DNA of 20,477 nt, from assembly GCA_964625175.1 (NCBI GenBank), contig CAZVAO010000032.1, positions 1-20,477 on the forward strand, read 5' to 3'. The notes under the pieces are model-generated. The model was given only the letters and a program-made list of their open reading frames with translations. It did not search any database and was not told where the DNA came from. This DNA comes from CAZVAO01 sp964625175 (GTDB lineage: Bacteria > Bacillota > UBA994 > PWPR01). Positions 7,638-15,220 of the stretch are shown in pieces (within the stretch, counting starts at the first letter, position 1; each line of letters begins with the position of its first letter). Position numbers and translations under genes: made by a program.

Positions 7638-9236
7638 TTAATACTCACAGATGGACTGAATGATATCGTGGGAGAGACCAGGGAACTGACGAAGCCATTC
7701 GCTACGCTCTTGCATTAAACGATCATTAAGAATATGGTATTGTTCCTCTGTAAAATATTCTTTAGGATCATAACCCGTTAAATCAACGCCTTGTGCTGAG
7801 ATAGCAGTTTCATAACCCCAATAAGGATCTCGTTCCCAAGTGATTGTATTGCGGGCGATTTCGCGCATCAAACCTGTTGATATTTCTACTGTAATCTTTT
7901 TCCCCTCAGTATCAAAGGCATAGGAGGTTCCAACACGACCTGTGTTTAATAAATAACATTCCATATCAGAATTCGCTTTTAGAATTTTGAGGAAACGGTT
8001 TCCTTCTTCAGCCTCTTGCCCAACAATAAAGGGGTTGGTACCCACAGAGCGGATGGATTGGCCACGTCTGGTGGGGTCTCCTGCTCCAGTTTCTACGGAT
8101 TCACCGAGCATGAAGAATGCGGCAGCCTGTTCAGCATTTAGACGGGCTAAGGCAGGCATAACATCGTTTCTTCTTGTGATAAAAATAATTTTATTTGCTT
8201 TATTAATATCAATTTGATCTTTGATACCAGGAATATCTTTACGCATCAATACGCCACGTTGGTTATTACTTAAGGTGCTATCATCAAAATCGACGACACC
8301 AGTTTCTTCATTGACCATAATATTCTCGAAAGCGGCATCTGGCGATTTTGCGGCTTGGTAAAGGATTCTTTGCCGTTCGTCTAAACCATCAGTTTTGATG
8401 AAGAACCCTGCTTCTGTTCCATAACAATAGCCATCAGGCATCATCAATATGACATCGTCTTGACGGATAATGGATTCTTCTTCACCAACTAAGTTGTGAT
8501 CAGAAAGCGTCAAAGTTGTTTTACCAGTCCCAGAGAGACCGAACATAATGAAGCCATATTCGTTAATATCATTATTGGCGTTTTTAACACGTAACACTTT
8601 CGAGCCAGCGTGGAAACCGAGGCCACCCCATTCTTTAGCACAAAACATGGCTTGACGGAGGAAAGATTTCTTAGCTTCTCCAAAATAATCTGACCCTGTA
8701 ACGTAGGTTACTTTCTGATCTACATCGGCAAAAATCTTACGGTCTTGGGTGTTGAGCTCCGGTACCATTACGGTGATGAAGTCAATATGTGAATCAGGGG
8801 TTTGCGCCTGAGCAACTAAAGGTTCATAATACAGATTGGTAAACATCATAGCGACCCGGGCATACTGTTTCGTAACATAGAGACGGAGGGTTAATTGGCG
8901 ATCAGAATTACCCATTACTCGGTCAATTTGAATGACATCCCTTTTTTCAAGGTATCGATGTACCTGGTCCTGAAGAGCTGCCGCTTGATTCGTCGTCCAG
9001 GGTGTTTGAAAGACTCCAGTAATCGTTTTCTCTGAGACGATATACGTTTTATCAGCGCTCCTTGAACGGATTTGGGTGATGTAGGAAGAACTACCATACT
9101 CAGTAGTAATTTCATCCTTAGAGGCCCATTCACGCAACGTTGATCGACTTGGATTAACAAATAAGCGACGGGCTTTGACCTGGTTCCTCAGGGTGTAACC
9201 TTCGGGTTTTGTATAAGGTTTGAGATGTTCTGTCAT
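7638..9236 (-). CDS. pckA: phosphoenolpyruvate carboxykinase (ATP)
   Basis: Interconverts oxaloacetate + ATP and phosphoenolpyruvate + CO2 + ADP. In anaerobes it often runs toward oxaloacetate to gain ATP. 532 residues, the normal length. Visible: LFVNPSRSTLREWASKDEITTEYGSSSYITQIRSRSADKTYI, ITGSDYFGE-like VTGSDYFGEAKKSFLRQAMF, GLGFHAGSKVLR, the kinase-1a P-loop GLSGTGKTT (233-241), the metal/nucleotide segment HNLVGEEESIIRQDD, and YCYGTEAGFFIKTDGL. The start is ATG 9236: GGAGGA (9244-9249) lies 7 bases before it, while an in-frame ATG at 9251 is upstream of that ribosome site. Convergent with the amidohydrolase gene. It may share a regulator with the DUF401 transporter (see operator entries). 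Confidence 0.97.
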   Translation of the reverse strand: MTEHLKPYTKPEGYTLRNQVKARRLFVNPSRSTLREWASKDEITTEYGSSSYITQIRSRSADKTYIVSEKTITGVFQTPWTTNQAAALQDQVHRYLEKRDVIQIDRVMGNSDRQLTLRLYVTKQYARVAMMFTNLYYEPLVAQAQTPDSHIDFITVMVPELNTQDRKIFADVDQKVTYVTGSDYFGEAKKSFLRQAMFCAKEWGGLGFHAGSKVLRVKNANNDINEYGFIMFGLSGTGKTTLTLSDHNLVGEEESIIRQDDVILMMPDGYCYGTEAGFFIKTDGLDERQRILYQAAKSPDAAFENIMVNEETGVVDFDDSTLSNNQRGVLMRKDIPGIKDQIDINKANKIIFITRRNDVMPALARLNAEQAAAFFMLGESVETGAGDPTRRGQSIRSVGTNPFIVGQEAEEGNRFLKILKANSDMECYLLNTGRVGTSYAFDTEGKKITVEISTGLMREIARNTITWERDPYWGYETAISAQGVDLTGYDPKEYFTEEQYHILNDRLMQERSEWLRQFPGLSHDIIQSICEY

Positions 9237-9292
9237 CAATATTTCCTCCATACGATTAATGTTTTAAGTGTGCATCTATTAAATTCGTTCTC

Positions 9293-9321
9293 ATTTTATC
9301 ATATTGCAAAGGGCTAAACAA
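9293..9321 (-). promoter_or_regulatory. putative pckA promoter
   Basis: On the minus strand TTGTTT (plus 9316-9321), a 17-base spacer and TAAAAT (9293-9298), with an extended TGA just before the -10. It lies about 57 bases upstream of the pckA start. Confidence 0.65.
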
Positions 9322-9340
9322 CAAATAACACACATTAATT

Positions 9341-9363
9341 GCTAAATAGTATACGCTATTAGC
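9341..9363. promoter_or_regulatory. operator-like palindrome upstream of pckA promoter
   Basis: GCTAAATAG (9341-9349) and CTATTAGC (9356-9363) are complementary apart from one extra A, around a core containing GTATAC (9349-9354). It lies about 20 bases upstream of the pckA -35 hexamer. GTATAC centres are common in GntR-family operators; the regulator is unknown. Confidence 0.4.
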
Positions 9364-9525
9364 TAGGGAATAATCGAATAATGGGTTTTACAGTGCGTTT
9401 TAGCTGTTTTAACGCAGACGTGTTTTATTAGATAGTGATGTTGCAAACCAAGCTTATTCGCTTAGTCCTAAACAGGTGCTGGGGGCAAGATGGGATAATC
9501 GCTTATTGTATCTAAAATTATGTAA

Positions 9526-9550
9526 AGAAAAAGGCGGATTAGATCCGCCT
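9526..9550 (-). terminator. intrinsic terminator of DUF401 transporter gene
   Basis: ATCCGCCT (9543-9550) and AGGCGGAT (9532-9539) form an 8-bp GC-rich stem with a 3-base loop. Read on the minus strand it is followed by TTTTTCT (9525-9531). Confidence 0.9.
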
Positions 9551-9562
9551 AGTTAAATAGGT

Positions 9563-10831
9563 CTATCGAACGATGAAGTAAACGATTATAGAGACGATAA
9601 AGGTGGCTGGTATAATCAATTTATACTCTTTGTAGAGATCTGATATTTTAACTTTGAAGTACTCCAAGGTTAAAACTTGGCAGAGGTGCAAAGGTGAAAC
9701 CAAGTAGCCAAGGAAAGCAGAGGAATAGAGCAACATAATCAAGGGTATAGGTTTATCACTCAAAGCGAGTGCAGGCATTAGGATAGGTAGCGTAATGCCA
9801 ATGGCTGAGGTTGTAGACGCACTAAGAAATCCCGTGAGCCATGGGAGGGTAATAAATATAATGAATAATGGGATACCCGTTTCAAGGAAGGATAGAACCA
9901 AACTATTGAGAACCGTTAATTGTCCGACCATGCCCTTAAAGATCATAATCCCGACACCACTGAAAATAATTTCAATTTTAATACCTTTACGAATAGTTGT
10001 CATAATTGATTCATCGGATTTATCACCAAGGATAACAGCGGCTAAGATACCGAGACATAGCGCGAGAGGGAAGACCATACTCGTAAATGAGGAAGATGCC
10101 GAGGCACTCATACCAAGGTTTGTCCAATCCACTTTCTCTAGTCCTAAAGCTAGGCTCAAGCTAATCCATAAAGGGGCGCTATATTTAATGAAAGTACCTA
10201 TGTCGGCCATTTTCGGCTTTTCTTTGGATACTTCAACGACGGGGTGGGCTGGACGGATCCACATCCAATACCCAATGGCAACCATCGTAACCGTCATAGG
10301 CCATTGAATCTTGATTAAATCAAACGTATCAATGTTGGCAATTTCTGATACAAGTATAAAAACGGGCATTAGTGGATAGACGAAATACCACGCATGTCTA
10401 AACATAAGATTGATTGCCGCTCGCTTCGGTTTACTGAGTGCGAGGTCATCAGCAACTTCATCGACTAAGGGAGCCGCCATTATGGCACCGCCAGTGACTA
10501 ACAAAGTTCCCATAATAGAGGGTAGAACGGCGATCGTCAACTTAGGGCTACGCAAGACTTTGTTCAAACTTGCTACCAATTTACTTAAAACACCCAATTT
10601 TTGCATGGTATGTCCCAAGACGCCGATTAATGCAAGTACTGCAACTAAGCGAATCGTGATAGGATCTACCAAGGCATCTGCAAAGGTCGTGACAATACCT
10701 TTGACACCTAAACCAGAAAAAGCACCAACGACAATAGCCCCTGCAACTAATGAATAACCTAATGCGACTTTGCGATTGACTAAAATCAAAATCATACTGA
10801 AAGCCAGTAATATGCCTATTATTTGTAACAT
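9563..10831 (-). CDS. DUF401-type multi-pass membrane transporter
   Basis: 422-residue integral membrane protein with about 10-12 hydrophobic helices, resembling the DUF401 / COG1906 (TIGR00529) family of the ion-transporter superfamily. Family-like features include the first helix LQIIGILLAFSMILILVNRK, a GxxGVLGHTMQKLG turn, VTGGAIMAAPLVDEVADDLALSKPKRAAINLMFRHAW at about 118-150, the two re-entrant-type stretches LPWLTGFLSASTTSAIGITLPI and SSAFLGYLVSPLHLCQVLT, and a C-terminal helix. Substrate unknown; organic anions are plausible by superfamily. Start ATG 10831 is set by GGAGAGG (plus 10839-10845) 7 bases upstream; the TTG at 10849 lies before that site. It has its own terminator, and its position just upstream of pckA hints at a link to C4-acid or PEP metabolism (inference). 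Confidence 0.8.
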   Translation of the reverse strand: MLQIIGILLAFSMILILVNRKVALGYSLVAGAIVVGAFSGLGVKGIVTTFADALVDPITIRLVAVLALIGVLGHTMQKLGVLSKLVASLNKVLRSPKLTIAVLPSIMGTLLVTGGAIMAAPLVDEVADDLALSKPKRAAINLMFRHAWYFVYPLMPVFILVSEIANIDTFDLIKIQWPMTVTMVAIGYWMWIRPAHPVVEVSKEKPKMADIGTFIKYSAPLWISLSLALGLEKVDWTNLGMSASASSSFTSMVFPLALCLGILAAVILGDKSDESIMTTIRKGIKIEIIFSGVGIMIFKGMVGQLTVLNSLVLSFLETGIPLFIIFITLPWLTGFLSASTTSAIGITLPILMPALALSDKPIPLIMLLYSSAFLGYLVSPLHLCQVLTLEYFKVKISDLYKEYKLIIPATFIVSIIVYFIVR

Positions 10832-10861
10832 GCCAACACCTCTCCACAATAAATAATAAGT

Positions 10862-10882
10862 CTATTGTATACTGTATAATAG
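10862..10882. promoter_or_regulatory. 21-bp imperfect palindrome upstream of DUF401 gene
   Basis: CTATT (10862-10866) and AATAG (10878-10882) are the outer arms; inside lie GTATAC (10867-10872) and GTAT (10874-10877). It is 31 bases before ATG 10831 and overlaps TATACAAT/TATTATAC sequences that could serve as the -10, so a repressor bound here would block transcription. The core is shared with the pckA site at 9349-9354. Confidence 0.45.
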
Positions 10883-10934
10883 TCTAATGCTAGAGGAAAA
10901 GCGATAAAACCTCGATATATTTTGGTAATCTAAA

Positions 10935-10979
10935 TAAAAAAGGCAAAGCCTATTCAGATAAGCCCTGCCTGTTTAGATT
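10935..10979 (-). terminator. intrinsic terminator of antiporter/PII-like module A
   Basis: On the minus strand AGGCA...TGCCT (plus 10966-10970 and 10941-10945), extended inward by G-T and G-C pairs, is followed by TTTTTT (10936-10941). Outer arms TTTAGATT (10972-10979) and AATCTAAA (10927-10934) can also pair. Its sequence resembles the terminator at 13025-13060. Confidence 0.85.
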
Positions 10980-10999
10980 AAAATTATAAACGAAATAAG

Positions 11000-11365
11000 C
11001 TACTCATTTTCCTGATAATAGGTTTTGGGGAGGCCGGAAACACCATCGATAGGAAGTGTAAACATGATTCCCATCCCCGGTTGGTGGAGGTCGCCAAGCA
11101 CTTCGTTTACGCCATCAAAAGCAGCTTGTTCAAGGTCGTTTTCAATGACGGATAAAATAGTCTTATTGTAAGGTCGACCACCATCAACCATCTTACGGAG
11201 AGAGTAAATAATAGCAAAATTCGAGCTGTCTATGTGATCTGCCATGGTGCGACCAACACCCATACTATCTATGACTGTGGCGCCCTTAATGCCGATTTCA
11301 TTGAATTTGTGCAGGACATCTTCCAAGCGATTTGTTTTGTTTAGTATCAAAACGAGCAGTTTCAT
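11000..11365 (-). CDS. PII-like signalling protein, copy A
   Basis: 121-residue soluble protein with the PII (GlnB-like) ferredoxin fold order: beta1 MKLLVLILNKT, alpha1 RLEDVLHKFNEIGIKGATVID, a loop segment at 36-66 (GVGRT... GGRPY), beta TILSVIE, alpha2 DLEQAAFDGVNEVLGDL, and a closing strand GMGIMFTLPIDGVSGL similar to GlnB GxGKIFVLPVE. No uridylylation Tyr in the usual T-loop position can be asserted. GGAGGG (plus 11371-11376) sits 5 bases before ATG 11365. It is co-transcribed 37 bases downstream of an antiporter gene. The likely role is ligand-controlled binding to that antiporter's cytoplasmic face, by analogy with GlnK-AmtB; this is inference. Relatives are annotated 'P-II family nitrogen regulator', but nothing here points to nitrogen. 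Confidence 0.85.
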   Translation of the reverse strand: MKLLVLILNKTNRLEDVLHKFNEIGIKGATVIDSMGVGRTMADHIDSSNFAIIYSLRKMVDGGRPYNKTILSVIENDLEQAAFDGVNEVLGDLHQPGMGIMFTLPIDGVSGLPKTYYQENE

Positions 11366-11402
11366 TTTATCCCTCCGTTTTATGATTTTAGAACTTTAGA
11401 GA

Positions 11403-12581
11403 TTAATTCTGTGTTGCACCTCTTTGGTTGATCTCACCGGCTTTTTGGAGTGCGTATTTAGCACTAAACGGTCCAAGAATTTCGAAAAATACAACGCCAC
11501 CCAACACGATGGTCATCAGTTGTGATCCTATTTCAGGAAAAGTAGCATTCGCTATTGTAACAAGTCCGATAGCCACACCAGCTTGTGGCAGAAGGCCTAA
11601 TCCCAAATACTTGACAATGTTAGGTGAAGCGGACACCGCCTTAGCACCTAAAGCGGAGCCTAATATTTTCCCTATCGTTCGTGTAAGTATGTAGAGAACG
11701 CCTAGCATACCGATATGTCTTAATTCGTTAAGGTGGAGGGTAGCTCCTGCTATTGTGAAAAATAAAATATAAAAAGGTGGACAAAATCTTTCAGCCATAT
11801 TGAAAATACGTTTGCGGTCACGTAAAAGATTCGCAACAGCGGCACCAACCATCATGCAAGCAAGTAATGATGAGAAGTTAAAATACACGGCAATTCCAGA
11901 AGTTAGTATGACTGAACCAAACGTGACAATAAGTGTGTCTTCATCGCGCTGAAAGAAGCGGTGGCTCAAACTATATAGAATACCTACAAGACCCCCGAGT
12001 AATAGTGAACCCGAAATTTCAATGAAGGGTTCCCAAATCATATGGATTAATGAGAGGGTCTCATGATTCTGTGTTGTTTTTGACAGTGACACGGCAATCC
12101 CGAACACAATAATACAGATTGCATCATCAATGGCTACAACAGGTAGGATGGTGCGGACCAGTGGTCCATCTGCGCGATATTGATTAATAACCATGACTGT
12201 AGCAGCGGGGGCTGTGGCACAGGATATGGCACCAAGTAGTAAACTAAAAGATAAGCTTTTGGCAAAATAGAAGTAGCAAACACCAAATACGAATATAAAG
12301 GTAACCAAGGCTTGAGTTATGGCAATGATGAAGATATCACGACCCAGCTTTTTTATATTCCCATAGTTGAATTCTGCACCGATTGTGAAAGCAATCATTG
12401 CCAGTGCGATTTCACTAAAAATAAACGTTTGATTTAATGATGCATTATCAACAATGTTCAACACAGCGGGACCAACTACAATACCTGCTAACAAATAGCC
12501 TGTCACAGAAGGTGCCTTTAGTAGTTTCGCAAGTTGGCCACCAAGGATCCCTGAAACAATCAAGATGCCGACATAAATCAT
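11403..12581 (-). CDS. CPA2-type cation/proton antiporter, copy A
   Basis: 392-residue membrane protein of the Na_H_Exchanger family (KefB/NapA-like), with about 12-13 helices, and lacking the C-terminal TrkA-N domain of KefB/KefC. The KAPSVTGYLLAGIVVGP opening, the SCATAPAATVMVINQYRADGPL segment (discontinuous helix region) and the VVAIDDA motif with the double Asp D152-D153 mark an electrogenic CPA2 exchanger. SSLLACMMVGAAVAN and GLGLLPQAGVAIGLVTIAN are the second-repeat counterparts. Start ATG 12581 follows AAGGG with 6 bases between. It is the first gene of a two-gene unit with the PII-like gene, and near-identical in layout to the module at 13083-14666. The ion (Na+ or K+ for H+) cannot be decided. 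Confidence 0.93.
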   Translation of the reverse strand: MIYVGILIVSGILGGQLAKLLKAPSVTGYLLAGIVVGPAVLNIVDNASLNQTFIFSEIALAMIAFTIGAEFNYGNIKKLGRDIFIIAITQALVTFIFVFGVCYFYFAKSLSFSLLLGAISCATAPAATVMVINQYRADGPLVRTILPVVAIDDAICIIVFGIAVSLSKTTQNHETLSLIHMIWEPFIEISGSLLLGGLVGILYSLSHRFFQRDEDTLIVTFGSVILTSGIAVYFNFSSLLACMMVGAAVANLLRDRKRIFNMAERFCPPFYILFFTIAGATLHLNELRHIGMLGVLYILTRTIGKILGSALGAKAVSASPNIVKYLGLGLLPQAGVAIGLVTIANATFPEIGSQLMTIVLGGVVFFEILGPFSAKYALQKAGEINQRGATQN

Positions 12582-12641
12582 GAGTAACCCTTCTTCCTAA
12601 AAAGCAATATGGTATCAAAAAGAAAATTACTTAGGGTATTA

Positions 12642-12684
12642 TTTGCAAAATTGCAAACTAAAATGCGCAAGTAAAAATGCGCAA
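12642..12684. repeat. inverted plus direct repeat cluster upstream of antiporter copy A
   Basis: A perfect 7-2-7 inverted repeat, TTTGCAA (12642-12648) and TTGCAAA (12651-12657), is followed by two direct copies of AAAATGCGCAA (12660-12670 and 12674-12684) with a 14-base period. It lies 61-103 bases before the antiporter start, a fitting place for an operator or activator sites. Confidence 0.5.
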
Positions 12685-13024
12685 TATTTGTTTAAACTAT
12701 GAAAATTGGCTTGTGGAAAATCTTCCAAAAAATATCCTAACAGATATGCCTAAATAATCTACGAACATCTTACCATTATTGAATGAGTAAGCAAAGCATA
12801 AATGATGAAATTTAGATGCCTAATCGGTATAAATTTATCGTATTAAGGTCACGATTACATAGAAATTCAAAAATACCTGCAGCGCGTGTGAACTTTTAGA
12901 GTGGGCTTGAATCTATCAACCAACAAAACAGCCTTATTTTCTAACTAAAAAGATGGATAGACGAAACTCTTAAGGTGATAAATGCTACAGGGGAGCACAA
13001 TCTTGCAGTAAAGTAAAGTATAGT

Positions 13025-13060
13025 AAAAAGCAGAGCCTATCATTTGATACGCTCTGCTTT
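13025..13060 (-). terminator. intrinsic terminator of antiporter/PII-like module B
   Basis: AAAGCAGAGC (13027-13036) with GCTCTGCTTT (13051-13060), plus inner pairs TATCA (13038-13042) and TGATA (13045-13049) separated by a single C/C mismatch, form a long stem. On the minus strand it runs into TTTTTAC. Confidence 0.92.
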
Positions 13061-13082
13061 GTGATCCTATAGTTAGTTAATA

Positions 13083-13445
13083 TTAGTCTTCTTTATAATA
13101 GGTTTTGGGGAGCCCAGAAACGCCATCAATTGGAACCGTAAACATAATGCCCATTCCTGGTTGATGAAGATCACCAAGCACTTCATTAACGCCATCAAAA
13201 GCCGCTTGTTCTAAGTTGTCATCAATAACAGATAGAATTGTTTTATTATAGGGTCGACCGCCATCAATCACCTTGCGTAGGGAGTACATCATCGCAAAAT
13301 TGGAGTTGCTATGGTGTTCACTCATAGTGCGACCAACGCCCATACTGTCAATGACAGTTGCGCCTTTAATCCCGATCTCATTGTATTTGTGTAAAACGTC
13401 TTCCATACGGTTTGTTTTGTTCAGTATCAGAATAAGCAGTTTCAT
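13083..13445 (-). CDS. PII-like signalling protein, copy B
   Basis: 120-residue paralogue of the 11000-11365 protein. A by-eye alignment gives 18 substitutions in 120 positions (about 85% identity), nine of them in residues 42-60. The strands and helices of the PII fold and the stretches GGRPYNKTILSVI, AAFDGVNEVLGDLHQPGMGI and PIDGVSGLPKTYY are unchanged. Of two adjacent ATGs (13448 and 13445), 13445 is preferred because GGAGG is then 7 bases away and the N-terminus matches copy A. It is 48 bases downstream of antiporter copy B and ends at its own terminator. The proposed role is regulation of the neighbouring antiporter, possibly with some exchange between copies; both points are inference. 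Confidence 0.85.
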   Translation of the reverse strand: MKLLILILNKTNRMEDVLHKYNEIGIKGATVIDSMGVGRTMSEHHSNSNFAMMYSLRKVIDGGRPYNKTILSVIDDNLEQAAFDGVNEVLGDLHQPGMGIMFTVPIDGVSGLPKTYYKED

Positions 13446-13493
13446 CATTACCCCTCCATTACATATTTATATTGTATTTTTATCGCCTTGTGA

Positions 13494-14666
13494 CTATGAC
13501 ACAACTTTTTGATTAACCTCACCAGCTTTGTGGATGGCATATTTGGCTGTAAAAGGCCCAATGATTTCAAAACAGACCACACCGCCAAGGACAACCGTCA
13601 TTAATTGGGATCCAATCTCAGGGAAAGAGGCATTGGCGATTGTCACTAAGCCAATGGCTACACCAGCTTGAGGTAAGAGCCCAAGACCCAGGTATTTGAC
13701 GACACTAGCGGGTGATGAAACAATGCGGGCGCCTAGTCCAGCGCCAGTCATTTTGCCAAGTGTGCGAGCAAGTACATAGGCTAATCCAAACATACCAATA
13801 TGAGATAATTCGTTAAGATGGAGCGTAGCTCCTGCAATAGTGAAAAATAATAGATAGAAAGGGGGTGTAAATTTTTCAGCCATGTTGAAGATGCGATTAC
13901 GATCGACCAATAAGTTTGCAACGGTTGCCCCAATCATCATACAGGCTAGCAAAGCAGAAAGATTAAAAGTAGTGGCTATTCCTGCTGTTAGGATAATGAT
14001 TCCCAAGGTCGTGATCAGTGTATCTTCTTCACGTTTAAATAATCGATGGCTAAAACTATAAATTATCCCAGCTGCCAGCCCGAGTAAAAGAGACCCAGAT
14101 ATTTCGATTAGCGGTTTAACAATCATGTGGCTTAATGATACAATCTCGGCTCCTGCTGCGGATTTGGATAAGGAAAGTGCAACGCCAAAAGCAATGATAC
14201 CAATGGCATCATCAATAGCGACAACCGGGAGAATGGTACGGACTAAAGGGCCATCGGCGCGATATTGATTAATGACCATCAAAGTGGCTGCGGGAGCCGT
14301 CGCACAGGATATGGCACTCAATAATAGGCTAAATGACAAACTTTTTGCAAAATAAAAATAGCTAACAGCAAATACAAAAGCGAAGGCTACGAGCGCTTCG
14401 AATAGGGCAATGATAAAAATATTTCGACCGAGTTCTTTGACATGCTCCAGGTTAAATTGTGCACCAATAGTGAAAGCAATCATTGATAAAGCGATTTCAC
14501 TGATAATTGACATATGACTTAGCGTAACGCTATCGATTAGATTAAGAACAGCGGGTCCGACAATGATTCCAGCTAGTAGATAGCCTGTAACGGAGGGTGC
14601 TTTAATTAGTTTAGCGATCACGCCACCGAGAATTCCTGAAACGATTAGTATACCAACATGAATCAT
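13494..14666 (-). CDS. CPA2-type cation/proton antiporter, copy B
   Basis: 390-residue paralogue of copy A, roughly three-quarters identical by eye and collinear throughout. The same signature parts are present: KAPSVTGYLLAGIIVGP, SCATAPAATLMVINQYRADGPL, VVAIDDA with D152-D153, SALLACMMIGATVANLL and GLGLLPQAGVAIGLVTIAN. Differences gather in the loop after helix 2 and near residues 165-180 (KSAAGAEIVSLSHMI against KTTQNHETLSLIHMI). Start ATG 14666 is chosen because AAGAAGG lies 7 bases upstream and the N-terminus aligns with copy A. An open extension to 14768 has no ribosome site and reads through the copy's leader. There is no TrkA-N or USP domain. Followed by PII-like copy B. Confidence 0.93.
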   Translation of the reverse strand: MIHVGILIVSGILGGVIAKLIKAPSVTGYLLAGIIVGPAVLNLIDSVTLSHMSIISEIALSMIAFTIGAQFNLEHVKELGRNIFIIALFEALVAFAFVFAVSYFYFAKSLSFSLLLSAISCATAPAATLMVINQYRADGPLVRTILPVVAIDDAIGIIAFGVALSLSKSAAGAEIVSLSHMIVKPLIEISGSLLLGLAAGIIYSFSHRLFKREEDTLITTLGIIILTAGIATTFNLSALLACMMIGATVANLLVDRNRIFNMAEKFTPPFYLLFFTIAGATLHLNELSHIGMFGLAYVLARTLGKMTGAGLGARIVSSPASVVKYLGLGLLPQAGVAIGLVTIANASFPEIGSQLMTVVLGGVVCFEIIGPFTAKYAIHKAGEVNQKVVS

Positions 14667-15220
14667 GAGTAAACCTTCTTCCTGCAGCCTTTTAGATTTG
14701 ATAGTATAATATTGTGGTTTGTCTGGAGAAAATGCCAAAACGAAGTGTGCGAGAGAAACAAGAAACAATTGTTGCTAGAGAAGTCTATTTTGAATAAAGA
14801 TGCTAAATCTATTTAATCAATAGCCCTACATTTTATGAATATATTACCATTGTTGCAGTCATATATAAAGCGCAACCACTGAAGCACAGCAATTAGACAG
14901 ATTATAGAGAATCGCGAGATAAAAATGCTTACCGCTATAAGTGCCATGTCTAGCTCAAGTAGGATTCTCAGCGATAAGAGCCAATAACTCATGTAGAATT
15001 AACATCGCTTACTATAACATAGAATCACATAAGTAGAAACAATTTATAAAGAAGAATATGAGAATATTACAATTGATATAAAGAATGAATAAAGAACGCC
15101 CATTTAAGACGAATTCGACTAAAGTAAAAAATCCGCAAATTTAGACTTGCCCTTTGATATTTAAAGGATTATGATACATTTGTTAGCATTTCAAACTTGG
15201 TTTAAGGAGGTGAGCCTATT
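14667..15220. other. intergenic region between antiporter copy B and the 15221 gene
   Basis: About 550 bases between divergent genes, with no credible gene inside. The first 190 bases are the leader of antiporter copy B: -10-like TATTAT/TATACT near 14700-14712, and an 18-base block at 14838-14855 matching copy A with three mismatches. The last 75 bases hold the promoter and ribosome site of the 15221 gene. I see nothing in 14870-15140. Confidence 0.6.
15147..15213 (+). promoter_or_regulatory. promoter and strong RBS of the 15221 gene
   Basis: TTGCCC (15147-15152), a 17-base spacer and TATGAT (15170-15175). The ribosome site AAGGAGGTGA (15204-15213) matches the 16S anti-Shine-Dalgarno along its whole length, 7 bases before a TTG start. 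Confidence 0.65.

Larger units (their letters stand above)
9252..9562. other. intergenic region between pckA and DUF401 transporter gene
   Basis: Holds the pckA promoter, a GTATAC-centred palindrome and the terminator of the DUF401 gene. About 160 bases (9364-9525) show no further clear element apart from a small hairpin, TGCGTT/AACGCA near 9393-9416. Confidence 0.6.
12582..13082. other. intergenic region between duplicated antiporter modules
   Basis: No credible gene. It holds the leader of antiporter copy A, an inverted and direct repeat cluster (12642-12684), an 18-base stretch (12764-12781) similar to one upstream of copy B, and the terminator of module B at 13025-13060. I see nothing in 12785-13020. 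Confidence 0.6.

Noticed and set aside
9286..9293. Possible CcpA (cre) site near the pckA promoter (TGAGAACG on the minus strand)
   Set aside because: It departs from the cre core at a conserved base and the flanks are not symmetric; too weak to call.
9795..10307. Plus-strand open frame of 170 codons
   Set aside because: Lies wholly antisense to the DUF401 transporter, with no ribosome site and no recognisable protein pattern; it is a shadow of the hydrophobic codons.
12660..12684. CRISPR-like direct repeat
   Set aside because: Only two 11-base copies with 3-base spacing; far too short for an array and better read as regulator sites.
14667..14768. 34-residue N-terminal extension of antiporter copy B
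   Set aside because: No ribosome site, not present in copy A, and it would read through the shared leader; ATG 14666 aligns exactly with copy A.
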